A DNA stretch of 64,000 nt from Papaver somniferum (lineage: Eukaryota > Streptophyta > Magnoliopsida > Ranunculales > Papaveraceae). Made by a program: the position numbers and the translations under genes. Every line of letters begins with the position of its first letter. The stretch's first letter is position 1. Shown here piece by piece: positions 39,768 to 50,230 of this stretch. The stretch is from assembly GCF_003573695.1 (NCBI RefSeq), contig NC_039362.1:9094227-9158226 (forward strand), given 5' to 3'. Below the pieces are notes generated by a model. That model worked only from the letters and a program-made list of their open reading frames with translations. It searched no databases and was not told the DNA's origin.

Positions 39768-40879
39768 CGTAGTCGTTCCCCAAGCATACTTGTTACAAGT
39801 TTCAAGATTCCTTACCAATTGGAGATAGTTAGCATTTACCTTGTTTCCGGTAAGGTCGGGAAATATGTCTCTACCAAGAGTATAAAACAAGTAGGCAGTT
39901 CCGATTTGCCTCACTTTGACGGGATTCATTACCAACGAACCTTCCCTAACTCTCTCCTTTGTGTTCTCAAATTTCTTTTTCAAGTTAGTCAACTTGATCT
40001 TCTTATTCATCTTATTTCTTCCACCGGGTGTGAAAACAGAATCGACATCTCTAACGGATCGACAAAACTCCAACTCAGTTTTGTGTGCATACCAACCAAG
40101 AAATTCCTCGTACAACTTGTAGAGCTCATCCCAACTCATGTCATAAAAATCAGCTTTCACACTTCTACCCCTTGCTTTAAGGCCTGTAATCTTACTAGCC
40201 TCATCAGGAGTGATTGTCATCTCTTCAAAAGGTAACTAAAATGTGTAGGTTTCTGGACAGAATCTCTCGGTAAAGGCAGAGGCCGAATACTATCATATTC
40301 CTTGTGTCCATGCTTTATGGCAGTCCATAAAGAACTGGCTTGGACGTAAGCAATCACCTCAGGAACCTCTTCATGAAGACTCCATTCTGCTTCCCTATGG
40401 TGTCTTAATACTCGGACTTCACGGTTGTGATCAGGAGTCTTGTATATTCTCTTCGCCCAAGATTCGGCATAACCAATCAAAACATTTCCTCCATTTTCCG
40501 GAAGACCATGAGGCAAACCATCTGATCGAGGTGTAATTATGTCATCTTCAGCAGGAATGTGAAAACCAGTGACCCGTCGATCATCATCATCCTTCTCTTT
40601 ATGAGGTTCTGTCACCTTCTTACCTTTCCTGTCTTTCTTAGGATTTCCTTGGGTTGTGTTTCTTCTTGATGAGCTTCTTCAAGTTCTTCTTGATTATCAT
40701 CAACTTCTTCTTTTCTTCCAACTCTAACTTGTTCAGCTTCTTCTTCTACAATGCCTCCCGCTCCCAATCTTTTCTTACCTCCTCCTCGAGGATCGGGAAT
40801 TTTTGAAGTAGAAGGTGTTACCTCCATCTTCTTCCTTCTATTAGCTGCATTAGTCCTGACACAAGTATGAAAGTTATAA

Positions 40880-41735
40880 GTATGTTTCGAACAACAAAGG
40901 GATACAAACTATATGATATGGATTTGAAATGCCAAAAACTTGTCAACAAATAAGAAGGCTCGGCTTACCCTCAATAACACATATGAGCCGAACCAGGTCT
41001 TGAAATTTTCATTCTCTTACACAGAGAATGGTTCGGCTCATACTACAAAATAGTTACAAGCCGAACCTAAATATTCGGCACACAACCTATGCTGTCTAAT
41101 ACGCCGAACCTATGATTATAAACTCAAACACATATTCGGTGCAACATGATATAATAGAAATAAGTCGATCCTATACAATATAAAATTTATGGAATTTTAA
41201 CAACGATATTCGGCGTAACCCTAATATCATCGAATAAGCCGAATCTAGACTTATGAATTGAATGATGTATTCGATGCAAAATTGTATCATACAAATAAGA
41301 CGAACCTACACATGAAGAATTCATGAAATTCAAACAACACTATTTTGCGCAAAACAATACAACCATACAAGCCGATCCTAAGCACATGCAAAATTTTTGA
41401 AATTCACAAAATATATTCGGCACAAAACTAACACCATCGAATAAGCCGATCCTAAATATAAGGCTCGTACATCATTAAGTTCGGCTCATAATGGATTTCA
41501 GGTGTAAACCAAACCGTTCATATTCACTTTCAGGGTTCGGTTTCAAGAACGGTTCGGCGCACATCTAAGGTTTTTTATAAGCCGAACCATGCATAAGGCT
41601 AGTACGTCATTGAGTTCGGCTCACAACGGATTTCAGATGTAAGCCAAACCGTTCATATGCACTTTCAGGGTTCAGTTTCAAGAACGGTTCGGCGCACATC
41701 TAAAGTTTTTTGTAAGCCGAACCATGCCCTGTAAC
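40880..41735 (-). repeat. PMD intron 1 with long TTCGGC array
   Basis: Intron 1 (40856-41829) carries over 15 TTCGGC/GCCGAA-type motifs, many decayed (TTCGGCACA, AAGCCGATCC). A unit of about 133 bp is repeated from about 41461 and about 41594. This mirrors intron 1 of the transposase gene at the opposite side of the unit. Confidence 0.75.
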
Positions 41736-42139
41736 CGCCGCACATACATGTTTTTGACCTATTAAATCTATCATACCAATCAAAAAAGCATCAAAAACAT
41801 CAAATATGAGATGGGTTTGTATAACGAACCTTCTTATTCTCATTAACGGAGTTGGTTCTTCTTCAATCTCTTCTTCCGGTTGATTTTGAGTTTGTTCTTC
41901 TTCTTCAACAGGTTGTTCAATTGATCGGTTAGAACGAGATACTTGCTTACAACGAGCCATTATACAGATGAGTTTAATCGTCGATTAACTTTTCACAAAT
42001 TGGCGATTAAATTTCGGCGATGAAAAAAAATCTGAAGAGGGTTCGGCTGGAGATTTTAAAAGAAGGAAGAAGGATGAATGAAAACTGATTTTAGGTTATT
42101 AATTTTAAGTTATTGATTTTATCTTCTAGGACTTTGTTT

Positions 42140-42705
42140 GTCGTTATACCGAATTTGAAGTTCGAATCGACATTGAGATTCATATTTATCGATTTCGATG
42201 ATGTATCATGCTAAGTTTGAAGTCAGAACCCTCCCAGAGCTTCTTGGTTCATATTTTCTATGTCGTTATACCATATTTGAAGTTCGAATCGACTTTGAGC
42301 TTCATATTTATCGATTTCGATGATATATCATGCTACGTTTGAAGTCATAACTCTCCCGGAGATTCATGATTCATAGTTTCTATGTCGTTATACCATATTT
42401 TAAGTTTAAATCGACTCTGAGATTTATATTTATTATCGATTTCGATGATGTATCATGCCAAGTTTGAAGTCAGAACCCTCTTGGAGCTTCATGATTCATA
42501 CTTTATTTGTCGTTATACCTAATTTCGAATCGACATTGAGATTCATATTTATCAATTTCGATGATGTATTATGCTAAGCTTGAAGTCAGAACCCTCCTAG
42601 AGCTTCCCGATTCATAGTTTGTATGCCATTATGCCACATTTGAAGTTCGAGTCGACACTGAGCTTTATATTTATCAATTTCGATGATGTATCTTGCTAAC
42701 CCTAG
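42140..42705. repeat. Tandem repeat of about 116-125 bp, 4.6 copies
   Basis: Units starting GTCGTTATACC (the last GCCATTATGCC) begin at 42140, 42262, 42384, 42509 and 42625. Each contains TTTATCGATTTCGATGATGTATCATGC. A further stray fragment lies at about 42787-42825. The repeat borders the PMD promoter side of the MULE unit. Confidence 0.9.
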
Positions 42706-44095
42706 TTAAAATAAACCGAAAGCAAAAAAATAAAGCACAAAAGCACAAATCGAAATCACAAAAAAAGAACAAAAAAACACACAAAGAGCTTCATATTTAT
42801 CGATTTCAATGGTGTATCCTGAGAACCCGAGTCTTCCGGTGTGAACTAAAGCTACTTCATGACATGTATGGATAGTCGAAATTACTTCACGACTTATGTG
42901 ACTAGTCGAAATTCAATCCGGAAGCACATAGAGAAAGCACAAAGAAACACACAAAGAAAACACACTTTCCTTGATCCGTATGACAGTCTCAAATCAAATC
43001 TCCACCGTCCAAAGATATCCCTAATCCGTATGACCATATTTAAATCAAATCTTGGCCGTTTAAAGATAGGTATATAGAAGATCAAAAGAAAATTTCTCAC
43101 AGTTTCTTCATTTTCCTCTCTTATCTTCGTCTCTAACCTTATCTTCCGCCTCCCTTGCAAAAGAAAACCCTAACTCACCACAGAATCTATTTATCGATCA
43201 CTCTCTTATGTAAAAAAACTTACGGAAGTTGTAGATCGGTTCTTTCAAATTGCAATGGCTTCTTTGAAACTCATTTTCTCTTCTTATTCTCTCTTCTTCT
43301 TTCTTCTTTTTCGTTTTTCTTCTCTGCTCTTCTTCAGTTGAAAATCGAGAGGTGAAATTGAGGTATGGCTTAAGGAAATTTAAATCGTGAGGATGTATAA
43401 AAGAAGAAGGAGTTGGTGTTTCTGCTAATTATGAAGAAGAAGATTGAGTCCTGTTATGAATCGAGAACTAGGGTTTTCTTAGTGAATCGTTAATTGAGTT
43501 AGAAATGGAGAAATTAAAGATGGGTTTTGTTCATATTGAAGATTCGAACACGAATTTCTGAAGATTTGTCACCATGGGTGCCTTAACTATCAATAGCTGT
43601 AAGCGTCGTAACGATTATCTTAACTTAAATTATGCGGTAAATTATTTTCAATCTCCAAGTTCTGTTATTGATTTTTGTGTTTTTTTTAGTTTCTCAGGAA
43701 CCCTAGTTCCCAATTTTGTTTTGTAACTCTTAGTTCCTTCTAATTTTGTTTTGAATGGTCTTCCTTTTTAGCCATTTGAGGTCTAATTGCGGTCTATTTT
43801 AGATTTCTTCTGTCTTTTAAGCTCTCTATTTTGAATCTGACTTGATTCTTATTTCCTTTACATCAGGACGGAGGAAGGCTTAAAGTCTAACTTTCGGAAG
43901 GACTCTCTGAGGATTGCAGCTTAGATGTACAACCTGTAATTAAGTACAGACAAAATGGCGTTATCTTTTAACACATGGAAGTAGAGAGAACTCAATCACT
44001 CATTCAGGTATATACTGACAATAAAAAGTAGCTTCAATTTACAAATCTGTTGGAATCCACAAAGACAATATTGATCCTGTTCTAAAACATATCAT
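42706..44095. other. No recognised gene
   Basis: This is AT-rich DNA. A pyrimidine-rich stretch at 43090-43330 (CTTCATTTTCCTCTC, TCTTCTTTCTTC) could be a 5' leader or intron. A CACCATGGGTGCC word at about 43570 looks like a translation start context, but only a short frame follows. I see no family homology. Confidence 0.5.
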
Positions 44096-44384
44096 CTTAT
44101 GTCACGGCGTTGGTTTGCTCATGCTTCTCCTACTCTTTTCAATGCAAGGACACCAAGGCCTCAAGTATGTTATGTTTTTTCTTTGTTTGTTATTTTGATA
44201 TTAGGATTAATTTTCTGACTAATTGAGGTTTTGTTGGAATTTGTAGTTGAGTAGAGGCTTCCATGTGTGCATGATAGAGGACAATATTGAAGGAATATAC
44301 GACACTTTGAAGGAGTGTGCTGTTATTAGTAAATCTGCTGGAGGAATTGGAGTTTCTGTACACAACATCGATGCCACTAGTCTT
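44096..44384 (+). pseudogene. Captured fragment of ribonucleotide reductase large subunit (RNR1)
   Basis: Two exons are recognisable. 44096-44164 encodes [20 protein letters not shown]. After an 82-bp intron (GTATGT...TTTGTAG), 44247-44384 encodes a stretch ending [20 protein letters not shown] and VSVHNIDAT. These match the conserved core of class I RNR large subunits, which reduce ribonucleotides to deoxyribonucleotides. The active-site Cys normally found in the LSSCF motif is replaced (LSRGF), and the rest of the gene is absent, so this is a non-functional fragment. Retention of an intron shows capture at DNA level. Confidence 0.85.
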
Positions 44385-44713
44385 GTAAGTGGTTTTGTCT
44401 TTTGATTTAGGGTTTTTGTTGCTGTTCATGATAAATTGGTTGTTTTATTGTGTAAATTTAAATTTGTTGTTGTCATGATTTGCGGAGTGTAAATTGCTCG
44501 TGTCAGTTTATTTGCCCTTGACGACATAGATCTCAGTCCTGGAACTGAAAAGTAGTAGTATTGGTGGGAGGTTGGAAATTCAATGGTTTGTGGGAAAAAT
44601 CATATAGGGCTTCAACCTTAATCTTATCGATCTTGAACCTTGTTAGAGAGAAAAGTTTGTTGGATTTGTGGAGAGAATATGAATTAACGATGTGAAATTT
44701 ATTCTACTTGCAG

Positions 44714-44994
44714 AGCTTTGAAGGATCTTTCTCTGGATGGAACACTGGCTCCTGAAATTTGTAATCTTTTGTACACGAAGTTGATGTAAGCATCTGTGAG
44801 CACTAGCCTAGTTTCTTTAGTTATATTAACCCACTTGTGCAAGGATGTTAATTGAGATTTTCCCACTGCGCAACAACTCATTCTCTGGAACCAATCCCTA
44901 TAGCAATTAAAGAATTTGGACCCGGGTTCAACAATTTCGATGGACCTATTCCATCCAACCTTAGCGATAAATTGTCCCTTGTCATCCTTTGAGT
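44714..44994 (+). pseudogene. Captured fragment of an LRR receptor-like kinase
   Basis: After an acceptor (TTGCAG at 44713), 44714-44785 encodes ALKDLSLDGTLAPEICNLL, then GTAAGC. A second piece from about 44866 encodes LRNNSFSGT. After a one-base frame change it continues as IAIKEFG and NNFDGPIPSNLSDKLSLVIL. This is the LRR ectodomain pattern of plant LRR receptor-like kinases with few repeats (the DLSLEGTLAPEL type). No kinase domain follows. The orientation is the same as the RNR1 and kinesin fragments. Confidence 0.7.
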
Positions 44995-45510
44995 ATAAGC
45001 TATTGGATCTGATGTTTTATTATGCTCTTCTTGCTTTGACAAGCTAGATGTGCTCCGCGTTAACTGCTTACAGAATGCTGATTCTCAACAACTTATTAAT
45101 TTCCTCTATGAGTGCTGATTCTGTATATGCTTTTCTGCTTCCCGGGCTACGCAAATCAGATAATGTCACTGGGTAGGAGAAAGTTCAGCACAGATTTTCA
45201 GACTGCTAAAGGCGTTGATGTTCTTTGGATTTATAGTGACGGTTAGCATCCTCTTTATATTTGTGAATCTTAAAGTTGGTGACATCTTTGCGAGCAAAGA
45301 GCACAACAGCTGATCCAAATGGTACCCCTTTTCTTCTCTTATTGACATGAGAAACAAACCACACAGATAGATAAAGTTATAGTTAATGATTTTCTGATAC
45401 CAAATTGTGTAAGAAACCTATATGGCCTTTTTATTTGTTGTTGTGAAATTTTAACTGCTGTTTTACTAGAAATTCAATCGTGGTATATGATGCAGCATTG
45501 ATTGATGAAT

Positions 45511-45856
45511 GGAGAATACACAAGAAGCAAGTTATGGCTTCATGACCTTGCTGGAAGTGAGAGATTAGCCAAGCCAGACGTTTAAGGATATCCGCTGAAA
45601 GAAACTCAAATTATTAACAGATCCTTATCTGCACTGGGAGGTGTGATAGCAGCGCTGGCGACCAAAATCCCACATATTCCTTTCAGCTCATCTTTTATGA
45701 GGATATCTGATGAAGATACAAATTTAATATTGTTAATTTTGCTTGTTTGATATGATTATAATTTTCTACTTAATGCCAAACTAACATTCTGATTTTTGAA
45801 TATTCCCAATTTGTGCAGGAATTCAAAGCTCACTCACTTGCTCCAAGATTCTCTAG
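45511..45856 (+). pseudogene. Captured fragment of a kinesin motor domain
   Basis: 45511-45686 encodes GEYTRSKLWLHDLAGSERLA, then a stop (TAA at 45583-45585), then [20 protein letters not shown]. The switch II motif DLAGSER is intact. The donor after TTTCAG reads CT instead of GT. A second exon, 45819-45856, encodes NSKLTHLLQDSL and ends at a GT donor. The pattern best fits plant kinesin-14 motors, which move on microtubules. Only this piece of the motor is present, so it is not functional. Confidence 0.85.
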
Positions 45857-46919
45857 GTATTTTTCATTCTTCCCTAATTAATTTTGAAGTTATTGAAACT
45901 GGACTGAGGATTGAGTTTCTCTATTGCTTATATTGCATATGCCATAATAATTACCACTCCAACTAATCACATCAGCAATAACATCCCATGGAAAATTTTC
46001 GGCCATTTTTTTGACTTTATAAGATCCCATGGAAATTTTGTCATGAGAACAAAAACAAATCAACAATCGCTGCTACGAAATGAACAGCCAATTTTCTTAA
46101 CCATTAGGACCATAATGTAGCTTACAATTCCAAAGTGGAAGTCCGTGGCAGCCCGCTCTATCAATATGTAGTTTTTCCATTTTTGTTATTACTTCATCTT
46201 GTTTCAGGTTCAAGCTGTTGCATGGAATTCACATCTGCCTAATTATTTTCTTAGTGTGTTTACTTGACTCTTGCTATGTGAGCATTCCCCCATAGCAGAA
46301 AACTGTAAATACAGTTGCAACAACCTAGTATCACTGATCTGAAAGCCTAACAAATGCAAATATGTGGGAACCTAGGATGTCTTTGATGAAAAACTTAATG
46401 CTTGCAGAAACTTCAGTCTGATTTTTCAGTCTCTCATATGTGGTTCAAACTTTGAATTGTAGGGTGACAATTGCTTTTCAATAAAGCAACAACTTGTAAC
46501 ATACAGAAGCAGCTGTAAACTGGAGAATGTGGACCAAGTTGAAGAAAATCTCTTTCCATGAGTCTCGAGTCCAACCAACCATCTTCAGCATCAGTTTTCA
46601 ATAGTTGGTTGTATATGAACGAATAGTTACTCTTTTGTACTTTAATCAGCACCTAGTTGTTCCATCTATGGAATAAATTTGCGCACGTACGATTTATATG
46701 ATATTTTTAGTCATGTTCAAAGAATCTATCATTTTATTTTCTTTCGTTGCGCAATACACTTTCATACAAGGTGATTTGAAGTTAGCTAGGTAATGCAATT
46801 GGAGTGGTAGGTTAACTTGAATGAATGTAAATGTGCTACACTGGCATGTTAATGTGAATGTGAAATACTTTCGGCAATTCATGCAATTCGGTTTCAGCTA
46901 TATTTTTTTTTTTCAAAAT
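45857..46919. other. No recognised gene; possibly further captured or 3' sequence
   Basis: I see only short frames. The part at 46430-46680 (ending AATAAATTTGCG) looks like a transcript 3' end with an AATAAA-type signal. No protein similarity is evident to me. Confidence 0.4.
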
Positions 46920-47364
46920 AGTTTTGTGCACACAACTTCTAATAAGAGTTGTATTCCATATTTCAACTACACATACCAAAGGTTGTGAACAATGTCTTTA
47001 CAACATAACCAGGTGCTGTCCAAGATAGTTCGACAATTCATACAAGTGTTGTGCAAATATTATTCATAATACTGGTAATCGTTGTTGTATATGTTTCTAC
47101 GATATACTACTTATGTTGTCCACGATTGTTCTACAATACAAGCAAGATTTGTGTTAGGTTATCAAAAAAAATCGAAAGAGAATCACAACATTGAAAAACT
47201 ATTGTCGAACCATGAATCACATCACCCTTTACAACACTTGTCATCCATTGTAGAAAAACTTGGACTTTCTACAATACCCCCGTTCCACAATGCACGGAAT
47301 GGAGTTGTCGTAGGGGTACTGCAACTCTTATCTTGTGTCGTCAATGATGTTTTTTCCCGTAGTG
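46920..47364. mobile_element. Putative CACTA-type transposon end
   Basis: The block ends TTTTTTCCCGTAGTG at 47364. Reverse-complemented this reads CACTACGGGAAAAAA, the usual form of a CACTA (EnSpm) terminus. Inside it are several subterminal-like words in both orientations (ACAACACTTGT, GTTGTCCACGATTGTTC, GTTGTCGTAGGGGTACTGCAAC). I found no partner CACTACGGG terminus in the window, so this may be a truncated or one-ended remnant. Confidence 0.45.
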
Positions 47365-47589
47365 CTATTCCCTACTCGTCTTCCTCTTCCTCTCTTCTTC
47401 TTCTTCTTCATTTCAAACTCGTCTTCATAAAATTTTCATCTTCCATGGGACCGATTCGCGGGTATTTCTCGACAAACCCATTCATTTTAATTTGTTTTTC
47501 ATCGATTCAATTGAATAGAAATCATCAAAATGTGCTTGAAATGGTAGTTACAGTGTTGAGTTTTGTTAGAACGTGTTTTCTATTTGCCA

Positions 47590-48520
47590 TAGGTTCCTAA
47601 CCGAATTCACTGAACTGAAGAACACGAAGAACAATTCGGTTCTATATGATTCAGAACTTGGTTACCGAACTGTAGAGTTCACTTGTTTCACAAACCGAAC
47701 TGTAGGGTTAAAAAAAATAGAAAGAAATTTTGAGGATGTAACCGAACCTTACCACTTTTCCCATGTAACCGAACTGTAGGGTTTACCGAACTTACAAAAT
47801 AAGAACAGTTCGGTTTGCTCGGAAAAAAATTTCTCCTTACCGAACTCTATTTTTCATTTGAAAGAATGAGTTCGGTTTTGTCGATAATTTCACTGGGTAA
47901 CCGAAATGTTGAAATAGTTTGTAAACAAGGTTGTTCAGGTGAAGAAAAATGGCTACATCGAAATATGTTGTTGGGGCCATAAAATCTGAACAACTCTTGT
48001 TTACAAATCTGAACAGTTCTGTTATGTAACCGAACAAACAAAAGGAAGAGAGTTCGGTAACATGTAAATTTTATCGCAACAACCGAACTAGACACTGGAA
48101 CTTCAGAATTTTTTTTGCTTGTTAGGTTCGGTTGGCTATGCTCTAAGTTCAAGTTTAAGAAACAACCGAACTTACTAATCTGAGTTCGGTTGGATCGCAA
48201 AAGCATGTAGTTTGCGATCCAACAGAACCTTATACACTTATATCAAATTAATTTGTACGTAAAGTTCGGTTAGTTGCGAACCAACGAACATAACGCTGCA
48301 TGCCAGAACTTCCATTGATATGGAGTTCGGTAACCTGCGTGTTTGGATCAAGTAACCGAACTACATCTTCAAACTAGTTCGGTTACTTGTTCATCTCACA
48401 AGGAAACCGCACAACACCTTCAGATGAGTTCGGTTACTTGTTCATCCTCACAAGGAAACCGAACTACACCTTCAGATGAGTTCGGTTACTTGTTCTTCAT
48501 ATAAACTAACCGAACTGTCC
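47590..48520. repeat. Second hairpin-motif array (TTCGGTT / AACCGAA)
   Basis: The array has over 20 copies of GTTCGGTT or AACCGAAC in both orientations, often facing (GTTCGGTTACTTG...AAACCGAACT). At about 48378-48510 a unit of about 54 bp is repeated three times. It has the same architecture as the TTCGGC arrays at 24800-41735 but a different core. No protein-coding gene is recognisable within it. Confidence 0.8.
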
Positions 48521-50230
48521 AAAATCCAGTTCAAAATCAGATTCACAAATATACTATGAGAGGATGGAGATGAAGAATCAGATTCATCACTTGAATACTC
48601 AAATGGGGTGAATTGGAATTTGTTTTTTATTTTCCATGCTTTTCTCCTTCATCTTCTCTAACTCTAATCTCACAAAAATTTTACTCATAATAATTTACTC
48701 AACTAGTAATAAACCCATCTTTTAATTTAATCTCACTAATTATTTTTAACTAAATTATTTTACTAATCATAACATAAATTAATTAGGAGAATAGATTAGG
48801 TATTAAATAAATAACTAGATATGGGGTGACCTAGAATTACTTCCAATGTCTTTACCCAAAATAGAACCATGGTCCCAAAAAAAACCATGGTCCCCAAAAA
48901 ACGGTTCTTATTTTGTTATATTCTCATTTATGTACTTTACAAGGGATGGTAGGACTCAAGTTTATATTGTTTGTATTATCGTATGGTTCACAAGGTTTTT
49001 GACTGTGCCAAAAGGCAAGAATAACCGTTTGACCAGCTTCAATATGATATGTACTTTGCAAGAGATGCTAGGACTCGAGTTTATACTATTAGTGCATACA
49101 AGTTGTATGTTTCCCCCTACCCCACCCCAAAAAAAGACCTTAAAATATATCTCAGTTTGGGTTTAACTTAGGAATCTTTAGAGTTTTCATCGTCATGCGT
49201 GCATCATTGCACAAATAGGGTCTAGGATTCTAGGCTAGGAAAAGTACCGTAAATTTACCTTCTTAGTGTAATCTCCCTTAATGGTGAAGCGGTAATGGTA
49301 AAGGTACAAATACACATGGAGAGACAGCTAAAACACTCGACCAGAGCAAAAGTATGGTCTCACCATGAATCAATTATCATCTTCATGTATATAAATATAT
49401 CTCACCGCCTTTATAATCATTTCAATAGACAAGAACAGGTATAAAAAAATTGTGCAATCAGCAAGAAGCTACCCCTGGAAGATATATGTGATATAGCTCA
49501 TGAATAACACTTAGAAGATGGATCCCAAAGCTGGGAGGATGATTTCAAAGAATTTTTTGATGATCAGATAGACTATGCATATCTATGTGATGTATCTATG
49601 TCATCCGAATATTTTTCTCATAATCCTTCTTCAATTATAGGTGCAACTAGAATGGTGAATGAATATGAGTTTGTAGACCTTCTTTATGGGCCTGATCCTA
49701 TGGGTAAATCTAAAACTGATAGGGAATATGGAGATGGGTCATCATTGGATGGTGATGACTCTGATATGATATGGAAGACTTTCCAGAATGCTTTTACGGT
49801 AAAAGGATCTTTTCCGAAATATCACCCGATAACCCAGTTATTTCTCCTTTACTTGAATACATAGAGATATCTAATTAGTATTTTCAGACTCTTGATGGTG
49901 GTTTTTTGGAGGATACACTAACTCAACGTATTTCTCAGGACAGGTTGAATACTGCATCTTCTCTAGTAGTAAATCCAGTTTGTATTTTATCTTCTAGATG
50001 AATCTTTTCATACCCCTTCTTTGGAAATTTCGGTTACTAAAAAGTCTGCTTTCATTATTTATTTTTCTTCTTCTTATGAGGAATTTGATGCTTCATCAAA
50101 ATGAATTTTTTTTGTTCGAATTTATTGAAATTTTTCTTGCACTTGCTTTTTCTTCTTTTTCTTCTGGAGAGACTTTAGTCAATGAAAACTTTAACCAGTA
50201 TGATTCTTTTGTGATCGAATCTTTTTTATG
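48521..50230. other. No recognised gene; one short acidic frame
   Basis: An open frame at 49598-49864 (88 codons, YGDGSSLDGDDSDMIWKTFQ) may be a piece of a gene, but I do not recognise it. Two related stretches of about 60 bp at about 48926 and 49050 (TATGTACTTTRCAAGRGATG) form a direct repeat. The rest is AT-rich. Confidence 0.4.

Larger units (their letters stand above)
30435..41960 (-). pseudogene. Plant mobile domain (PMD, aminotransferase-like) protein gene, four exons, interrupted
   Basis: Exons on the minus strand are 41960-41830, 40855-39768 continued at 31788-31703 across a retrotransposon, 31496-30823 and 30725-30435, all with GT/AG borders. The PMD signature is clear: a tract ending in EEMTITPDEASKITGL, then LGRDIFPDLTGNKVNANYLQL, YAWGTT, LAYLLDQVASASR and a C-terminal part with PLFYPSGYVIYDPRRVLRQMG. 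The tail is basic (GGRRGGRGTNKRRRG). PMD proteins of the MAIN/MAIL1 group act in silencing and genome stability in Arabidopsis; repeat-borne copies are of unknown role. Lesions are frameshifts at 40640-40700, near 40233 and near 31293, plus the 8-kb insertion in exon 2. Confidence 0.8.
24240..42130. mobile_element. Large MULE-derived unit carrying transposase-OTU, SANT-like and PMD genes
   Basis: Three gene modules sit between a block resembling an element end (about 24240-24310) and the PMD promoter side near 42130. They are transposase-OTU (24533-28889, plus), a SANT/NAM-associated-like gene (29427-29789, minus) and PMD (41960-30435, minus). All noncoding spaces between and inside them carry the same GGTTCGGC/GCCGAACC inverted repeats, which ties them together as one unit. 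A minus-strand LTR element (31789-39767) is a later insertion. I could not identify matching terminal inverted repeats, so the limits are approximate. PMD sequences are known to travel with plant transposons; treating these modules as one element is my inference. Confidence 0.55.

Noticed and set aside
24240..42130. Terminal inverted repeats of the MULE unit
   Set aside because: I compared the sequence near 24240-24330 with the reverse complement of about 42050-42140 and saw no convincing match, so I do not annotate termini.
45166..45357. 63-codon minus-strand ORF between the LRR and kinesin fragments
   Set aside because: No similarity I recognise, and opposite in direction to the neighbouring captured fragments.
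47082..47600. 172-codon plus-strand ORF across the CACTA-like end
   Set aside because: It crosses a transposon terminus and is rich in Ser/Leu from CTTCTTC repeats, so it is unlikely to be a gene.
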